Positions 6,490-10,226 of a stretch of 10,226 nt of DNA are shown here, in pieces. This DNA is from Burkholderiales bacterium. GTDB lineage: Bacteria; Pseudomonadota; Gammaproteobacteria; Burkholderiales; CAIKXV01. The position numbers were made by a program, and so were the translations under genes. The notes below the pieces were generated by a model. The model did no database searches, was not told where the DNA came from, and worked only from the letters and a program-made list of their open reading frames with translations. The first letter of the stretch is position 1, and every line of letters begins with the position of its first letter. Where the stretch lies: assembly GCA_019751575.1 (NCBI GenBank), contig JAIENF010000073.1, positions 1 to 10,226 of the forward strand. The letters run 5' to 3'.

Positions 6490-7794
6490 TTGAACGACAT
6501 CCCCTTGCAGACGCTGCTCATCGCGCTGTTCTTCCTGCTGCTGGTGTCCGGATTCTTCTCGATCGCCGAAACCAGCATGATGGCGCTCAACCGCTACCGG
6601 CTGCGCCACCTCGTCAGCACCGGCAACCGCGGCGCGATGATGGCAGCCGCCCTGCTCGACCGCACCGACCGGCTGCTCGGCGTGGTCCTGCTGGGAAACA
6701 ACTTCTTCAACAGCCTGTCGGCCGCGCTGTTCACGGTGATCATGTTCCGCACCCTGGGCGAGAACGAGTGGGCCCTCTGGATCGGCAGTGCCGGAGTGAC
6801 GTTCTGCATCCTGGTCCTGGCCGAAATCACGCCGAAGATCATCGGCGCGACCTACCCTGAGCGCATCGCGCTCGCATCGTCCTACGTGCTGACCCCGCTG
6901 CTGCGGGTGGCCTGGCCGATCGTCTGGTTCGTCAACCTGTTCGTGCAGACCATCCTCTGGACGCTGCGCCTCAAGCCCAGGGACGAAGGCGCCCACCAGA
7001 TGACGCCGGAGGAGCTGCGCACGCTCGTCCTCGAGGGCGGGCAGTACATCCCGCAGAAGCACCGGAGCATCCTGGTCAACCTGTTCGAGCTCGAGCGGGT
7101 GACGGTCGACGACGTGATGATCCCGCGCGGGCAGGTCGAGTGGCTGGACCTCGACTCACCGCCGGAACAGCTCCTCGCGGAAATCGCGACCTGCTACCAC
7201 ACCCGGCTGGTGGTCTGCCGCAGCGACCTCAACAACGTGGTCGGCATCCTGCATGTGCGCCGGGCGCTGTCACTGGTCCGGCAGGGGAGGCTCGCCGAGG
7301 CCGAGGACATCGAGGCGCTGCTCGCCCAGCCGTATTTCGTGCCTGGCGGCACCGCGCTGTTCACCCAGCTCGCGAACTTCCAGGAGCAGCATGAACGCAT
7401 CGGCCTTATCGTGGACGAATACGGCGAACTGCAGGGCCTGGTGACGCTGGAAGACATCCTGGAGGAACTGGTCGGCGAGTTCACCACGACGGCACCCGGC
7501 CGCGGGGACTCCCTGTTGCACAGCGAGGACGGCAGCGTCCTCGTCGAAGGCAGCGCCACGCTGCGCAGCCTGAACCGGAAACTCGGCCTCAAGTTGCCGC
7601 TGGATGGTCCGAAAACGCTGAACGGACTGATTGTGGAGTACCTGCGTGAACTGCCCGAGCCGGGCACCACGGTGAAGATCGCCGGACACCCGCTCGAAGT
7701 GGTGCAGACGCAGGAACGCTCGATCCGTTCGGTTCGCGTCCACCCGCGGGTGGACGGTGGATCACCGGACATGCCGCTGGACCGCAGCGGCTGA
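6490..7794 (+). CDS. corB: CNNM/CBS-domain cation transporter of the HlyC/CorC family, CorB (YfjD) type
   Basis: This 434-residue inner-membrane protein is implicated in Mg2+/Co2+ homeostasis by its family (CorB/CorC and CNNM). The N-terminal DUF21/CNNM domain (about 1-165) carries SGFFSIAETSMMALNR (20-35), LLGNNFFNSL (67-76) and AEITPK (111-116), the conserved segments around the cation site. A CBS pair spans about 205-335, with DDVMIPRG (207-214) and GLVTLEDILEELVGEFTT (316-333). A CorC_HlyC domain follows (about 343-418). The start is TTG at 6490. It is supported because residues 1-28, up to the conserved E-T, match the E. coli YfjD N-terminus in length, with no ATG in the right place. A GGTGG just upstream may serve as ribosome binding site. 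Gene order with ypjD mirrors E. coli. The old 'hemolysin' label in this family is historical and not supported here. Confidence 0.92.
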   Translation: MNDIPLQTLLIALFFLLLVSGFFSIAETSMMALNRYRLRHLVSTGNRGAMMAAALLDRTDRLLGVVLLGNNFFNSLSAALFTVIMFRTLGENEWALWIGSAGVTFCILVLAEITPKIIGATYPERIALASSYVLTPLLRVAWPIVWFVNLFVQTILWTLRLKPRDEGAHQMTPEELRTLVLEGGQYIPQKHRSILVNLFELERVTVDDVMIPRGQVEWLDLDSPPEQLLAEIATCYHTRLVVCRSDLNNVVGILHVRRALSLVRQGRLAEAEDIEALLAQPYFVPGGTALFTQLANFQEQHERIGLIVDEYGELQGLVTLEDILEELVGEFTTTAPGRGDSLLHSEDGSVLVEGSATLRSLNRKLGLKLPLDGPKTLNGLIVEYLRELPEPGTTVKIAGHPLEVVQTQERSIRSVRVHPRVDGGSPDMPLDRSG

Positions 7795-7827
7795 CCGGCG
7801 GAAGTCGCCCCCGGCGGCCAGTGAGCC

Positions 7828-7856
7828 TTTACAAACCGGGGTTTAGGAAGCAGTAT
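7828..7856 (+). promoter_or_regulatory. Candidate sigma-70 promoter for pilC-pilD-coaE
   Basis: TTTACA (7828-7833, five of six matches to TTGACA) and CAGTAT (7851-7856, three of six to TATAAT) are spaced by exactly 17 bases. They sit in the most AT-rich patch of an otherwise GC-rich intergenic region. Transcription would start near 7863, leaving a leader of about 40 bases before the pilC ATG. This suggests that the pilus genes do not depend only on read-through from corB. Confidence 0.5.
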
Positions 7857-7879
7857 CGATGTAGTACCTTACCCCGGTT
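7834..7879. repeat. 9-base inverted repeat flanking the pilC promoter -10 region
   Basis: AACCGGGGT (7834-7842) and ACCCCGGTT (7871-7879) are perfect inverted copies separated by 28 bases. A further AGG/CCT pair (7845-7847 with 7867-7869) extends the symmetry after a small mismatch. The left arm begins directly after the putative -35 box and the -10 box falls in the loop. It could be two operator half sites about 37 bases apart, or an RNA stem on read-through transcripts from corB. No T-run follows, so it is not a typical terminator. Confidence 0.55.
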
Positions 7880-7903
7880 CTCGCACCAGGCGGAGCGCAG
7901 TCG

Positions 7904-9133
7904 ATGGCCACAACGATCACCCAGGGCCGCAAGAAGGACGTCCAGGACTACCTGTACTCATGGGCAGGACAGGACAAGAGCGGCAAGGCCGTGCGCGGCG
8001 AAATGCGCGCGAACGGCGAGAACGTGGTGATCGCCCAGCTGCGCCGCCAGGGGCTGTCGTTCGTCAAGGTCAAGAAGCAGCGGGTCGGTTCCGGGCGCAA
8101 GATCACCGAGAAGGACATCACCATCTTCACCCGCCAGCTCGCGGTGATGATGAAGGCAGGCGTGCCGCTGCTGCAGGCATTCGACATCGTCGGCAAGGGC
8201 CATTCGAACCCGTCGGTGCAGAAGGTGCTGATGGCGATCAAGACCGACGTCGAGACCGGCTCGAGCCTGAACCAGGCCTTCCGCAAGTTCCCCGACCAGT
8301 TCGACGACCTGTTCTGCAACCTGGTTGCCGCGGGCGAGCAGGCGGGCATCCTCGATTCGCTGCTCGACCGCCTGGCGACCTACAAGGAAAAGATCCTCGC
8401 GATCAAGGGCAAGATCAAGTCCGCCCTGTTCTACCCGATCTCCATCATCGTGGTCGCGTTCGTCATCACCGCGATCATCATGATCTTCGTGATCCCCTCG
8501 TTCAAGCAGGTGTTCTCGAGCTTCGGCGCGGAACTGCCGGCACCGACGCTGATCGTGATGTCGATCTCCGACTTCTTCGTCGCCTACTGGTGGGCGATCT
8601 TCGGCCTGGTGGGCGCCGCCGGATACGGCTTCGGCGTTGCGTACAAGAAGTCCGAGGCGATGCGCAACGGGATCGACCGCCTGATGCTGAAGGTGCCCGT
8701 GTTCGGCGAGATCATCCAGAAGGCGTCGATCGCGCGCTGGGCGCGGACGCTTTCCACGATGTTCGCCGCCGGCGTGCCGCTGGTCGAAGCGCTCGGTTCA
8801 GTGGCTGGGGCGGCGGGCAACGCGGTCTACATGCAGGCGACCAAGCGCATCCAGCAGGAAATCTCCACCGGCACCAGCCTGACGGTATCGATGCAGGGCG
8901 TGGACGTCTTCCCGAACATGGTCATCCAGATGGTCGCCATCGGCGAGGAATCCGGCGCACTCGACAGCATGCTGTCGAAGGTGGCCGACTTCTACGAGGC
9001 CGAGGTCGACGACGCGGTCGACGCCATGGCGAGCCTGATGGAGCCGATCATCATGGTCGTGCTGGGCACGCTGATCGGCGGCATGGTGATCGCCATGTAC
9101 CTGCCGATCTTCAAGATGGGCCAGGTGGTCTGA
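7904..9133 (+). CDS. pilC: Type IV pilus inner-membrane platform protein PilC (GspF family)
   Basis: A 409-residue polytopic protein that forms the inner-membrane platform of the type IV pilus machine and links the assembly ATPase PilB to pilin addition. An N-terminal segment, YSWAGQDKSGKAVRGEM (18-34), is typical of this family. Two repeated T2SF domains follow (about 74-197 and 277-399), each with the RQLAVMMKAGVPLLQAF / ARTLSTMFAAGVPLVEAL pattern and the GEQAG / GEESG motif (144-148 and 347-351). Membrane segments lie near 175-197, 225-247 and 380-400. Length is normal. GGAG at 7892-7895 is a good ribosome binding site for the ATG at 7904. pilD follows after 16 bases. Type II secretion GspF is the alternative, but the pilD-coaE context favours PilC. 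The usual partner pilB is not adjacent. Confidence 0.93.
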   Translation: MATTITQGRKKDVQDYLYSWAGQDKSGKAVRGEMRANGENVVIAQLRRQGLSFVKVKKQRVGSGRKITEKDITIFTRQLAVMMKAGVPLLQAFDIVGKGHSNPSVQKVLMAIKTDVETGSSLNQAFRKFPDQFDDLFCNLVAAGEQAGILDSLLDRLATYKEKILAIKGKIKSALFYPISIIVVAFVITAIIMIFVIPSFKQVFSSFGAELPAPTLIVMSISDFFVAYWWAIFGLVGAAGYGFGVAYKKSEAMRNGIDRLMLKVPVFGEIIQKASIARWARTLSTMFAAGVPLVEALGSVAGAAGNAVYMQATKRIQQEISTGTSLTVSMQGVDVFPNMVIQMVAIGEESGALDSMLSKVADFYEAEVDDAVDAMASLMEPIIMVVLGTLIGGMVIAMYLPIFKMGQVV

Positions 9134-9149
9134 TCCGACCCGTCGCGCC

Positions 9150-10016
9150 ATGAACGACGTGACCGAGCTGCTGCGCAGCGAGCCCGCGCTCTGGATCGGC
9201 GTCGCCGTGCTGTTCGGGCTGGCGATCGGCAGCTTCCTGAACGTGGTGGTCCACCGGTTGCCGAAGATGATGGAACGCGAGTGGGCGGCGCAGTGCGCCG
9301 AGCTCGCCGGCAGCGAGCCCGAGTCCGGGCCCGCCTTCAACCTCGCGAAGCCCCGTTCCCACTGCCCGTCCTGCAACGCGCAGATCAGCGCGCTGCAGAA
9401 CCTGCCGCTGGTCAGCTGGATCGCGCTGCGCGGCCGCTGCGCGGCCTGCGGCGTGTCGATCCCGATGCGCTACCCGCTGGTCGAACTGGCGACCGGCGCC
9501 ATCGCCGGCTTCCTTGCCTGGCACTACGGCTTCGGGCCGACAGCCGTGTTCGCCTTCGGATTCTGCGCGACGATGCTGGCGCTGGCGCTGATCGACTTCG
9601 ACACCCAGTTGCTGCCCGACGGACTGACGCTGCCACTGCTCTGGGCCGGGCTCCTGGTCAACATCTGGGGCGTCTTCGCGCCGCTCCAGGAGGCGGTGGT
9701 GGGTGCGGCGGCCGGCTATCTCGCCCTGTGGGCGGTCTACTGGGCGTTCAAGCTGGCCACCGGCAAGGAGGGCATGGGCTATGGCGACTTCAAGCTGCTC
9801 GCCGCCATCGGCGCATGGCTGGGCTGGCAGGCATTGCCCCTGGTGATCCTGCTGTCCTCGCTGGCCGGCGCAGTGATCGGCATCGCCCTGATCGCCGCGG
9901 CACGCCGGGGCCGCAGCGTGCCGATGCCGTTCGGCCCGTACCTGGTCATCGCCGGTGTCGTCGCGCTGGTCTGGGGCGATTCGATCATCGCCGGGTACCT
10001 GAAACTGCTGGGCTGA
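9150..10016 (+). CDS. pilD: Prepilin peptidase / N-methyltransferase PilD
   Basis: This 288-residue inner-membrane aspartic protease cleaves the short leader of type IV prepilins (and type II pseudopilins) and methylates the new N-terminal residue. After the first membrane segment (about 15-35, with GSFLNVVVHRLP) comes a cytoplasmic domain with paired cysteines CPSC (72-75) and CAAC (97-100), the zinc-binding tetracysteine of the methylase portion. The two catalytic aspartates are visible as Asp149 in LIDFDTQLLPDGLT and Asp213 in GMGYGDFKLLAAIGAWLG. Further membrane segments fill 112-285. All key residues are present, so both activities are expected. It lies between pilC and coaE, with 16 and 6 base gaps. 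No clear Shine-Dalgarno precedes the ATG at 9150. Confidence 0.96.
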   Translation: MNDVTELLRSEPALWIGVAVLFGLAIGSFLNVVVHRLPKMMEREWAAQCAELAGSEPESGPAFNLAKPRSHCPSCNAQISALQNLPLVSWIALRGRCAACGVSIPMRYPLVELATGAIAGFLAWHYGFGPTAVFAFGFCATMLALALIDFDTQLLPDGLTLPLLWAGLLVNIWGVFAPLQEAVVGAAAGYLALWAVYWAFKLATGKEGMGYGDFKLLAAIGAWLGWQALPLVILLSSLAGAVIGIALIAAARRGRSVPMPFGPYLVIAGVVALVWGDSIIAGYLKLLG

Positions 10017-10022
10017 GCGCGA

Positions 10023-10226
10023 TTGGCCGGGACTGCCACCGAACCGACCGCCCGCGCGCGCAAGCCCGGCCTGCTGGTGGTCGGACTGACCGGCGGCATC
10101 GGCAGCGGAAAGTCGACGGCGGCCGGGCTGTTCGTCCAGCACGGGGCCGCCCTGGTCGACACCGATGCGCTCGCGCACCGGCTGACCGGCCCGGGCGGCG
10201 CGGCAATGCCGGCGATCGTCGACGCC
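10023..10226 (+). CDS. coaE: Dephospho-CoA kinase CoaE, N-terminal part (cut by window end)
   Basis: The first 68 codons of an open frame running off the right edge. [15 protein letters not shown] (18-32) is the P-loop of dephospho-CoA kinase, and the following [18 protein letters not shown] (44-61) matches the D-x-D-x-[IL]-A-[HR] segment that follows it in CoaE. The enzyme phosphorylates dephospho-CoA at the 3'-hydroxyl with ATP, the last step of coenzyme A synthesis in the cytosol. The start is uncertain: TTG at 10023, six bases after the pilD stop, would add about 15 residues ahead of the E. coli-type N-terminus; GTG at 10077 would leave only a very short lead. TTG is preferred. Linkage to pilC-pilD is common in proteobacteria and is a neighbourhood habit without known functional meaning. 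Confidence 0.9.
   Translation, partial: MAGTATEPTARARKPGLLVVGLTGGIGSGKSTAAGLFVQHGAALVDTDALAHRLTGPGGAAMPAIVDA

Noticed and set aside
6490..7794. Reading the corB gene as a hemolysin
   Set aside because: The domain order CNNM, paired CBS, CorC_HlyC is that of cation transport/homeostasis proteins; the hemolysin name is a historical label.
7796..7817. Repeated CCGGCGG and a short hairpin just after the corB stop as a terminator
   Set aside because: The stem is only about four pairs with no T-run; the direct repeat is too short to separate from GC-rich background.
9111..10178. 355-codon minus-strand open frame opposite pilD
   Set aside because: Gln/Arg/Asp/Gly-rich translation without motifs, fully antisense to a prepilin peptidase with intact catalytic residues.

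Overview
The window is a compact, GC-rich stretch of bacterial chromosome (about two thirds G+C by eye) holding nine genes, the first and last cut by the window edges. Gene order points to a proteobacterium, most likely a betaproteobacterium. ffh stands divergent to ypjD, followed by a CorB-type CNNM/CBS gene, which is the arrangement also known from E. coli (ffh / ypjD / yfjD). This is joined to the pilC-pilD-coaE type IV pilus block found in many beta- and gammaproteobacteria. The lineage call is an inference from gene order and protein style; there is no rRNA here.

Layout: (1) Bases 1-2102, plus strand: the tail of a DUF2064/TIGR04282-type glycosyltransferase, a secreted DUF3047 protein and a stand-alone flavoprotein of the type normally found fused to SelD. 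They overlap or nearly abut and look like one operon, the least understood part of the window. (2) Bases 2129-5393, minus strand: ffh (SRP GTPase), a YhhQ/VUT-type queuosine-precursor transporter overlapping it by 4 bases, and a class I/II aminotransferase 8 bases further on. This unit converges on the first operon with only 26 bases between stop codons. (3) Bases 5394-5564: a 171-base divergent control region with a 12-base tandem repeat and a 7-base inverted repeat reaching over the ypjD start codon. (4) Bases 5565-7794, plus strand: ypjD (CcsA-like membrane protein, CorE homologue) and a corB-like transporter gene. (5) Bases 7795-7903: a promoter-like region with a 9-base inverted repeat. 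(6) Bases 7904-10226, plus strand: pilC (inner-membrane platform of the type IV pilus), pilD (prepilin peptidase/methylase) and the start of coaE (dephospho-CoA kinase).

Most of the window is core cellular machinery: membrane-protein targeting, tRNA-modification precursor uptake, divalent-cation handling, pilus assembly and CoA synthesis. I saw no mobile element, CRISPR array, tRNA or rRNA, and no gene-free stretch above 300 bases. No clearly new system is visible. The best leads are the selenium/arsenosugar-associated first operon, the absence of pilB before pilC, and the two dyad-symmetric control regions.
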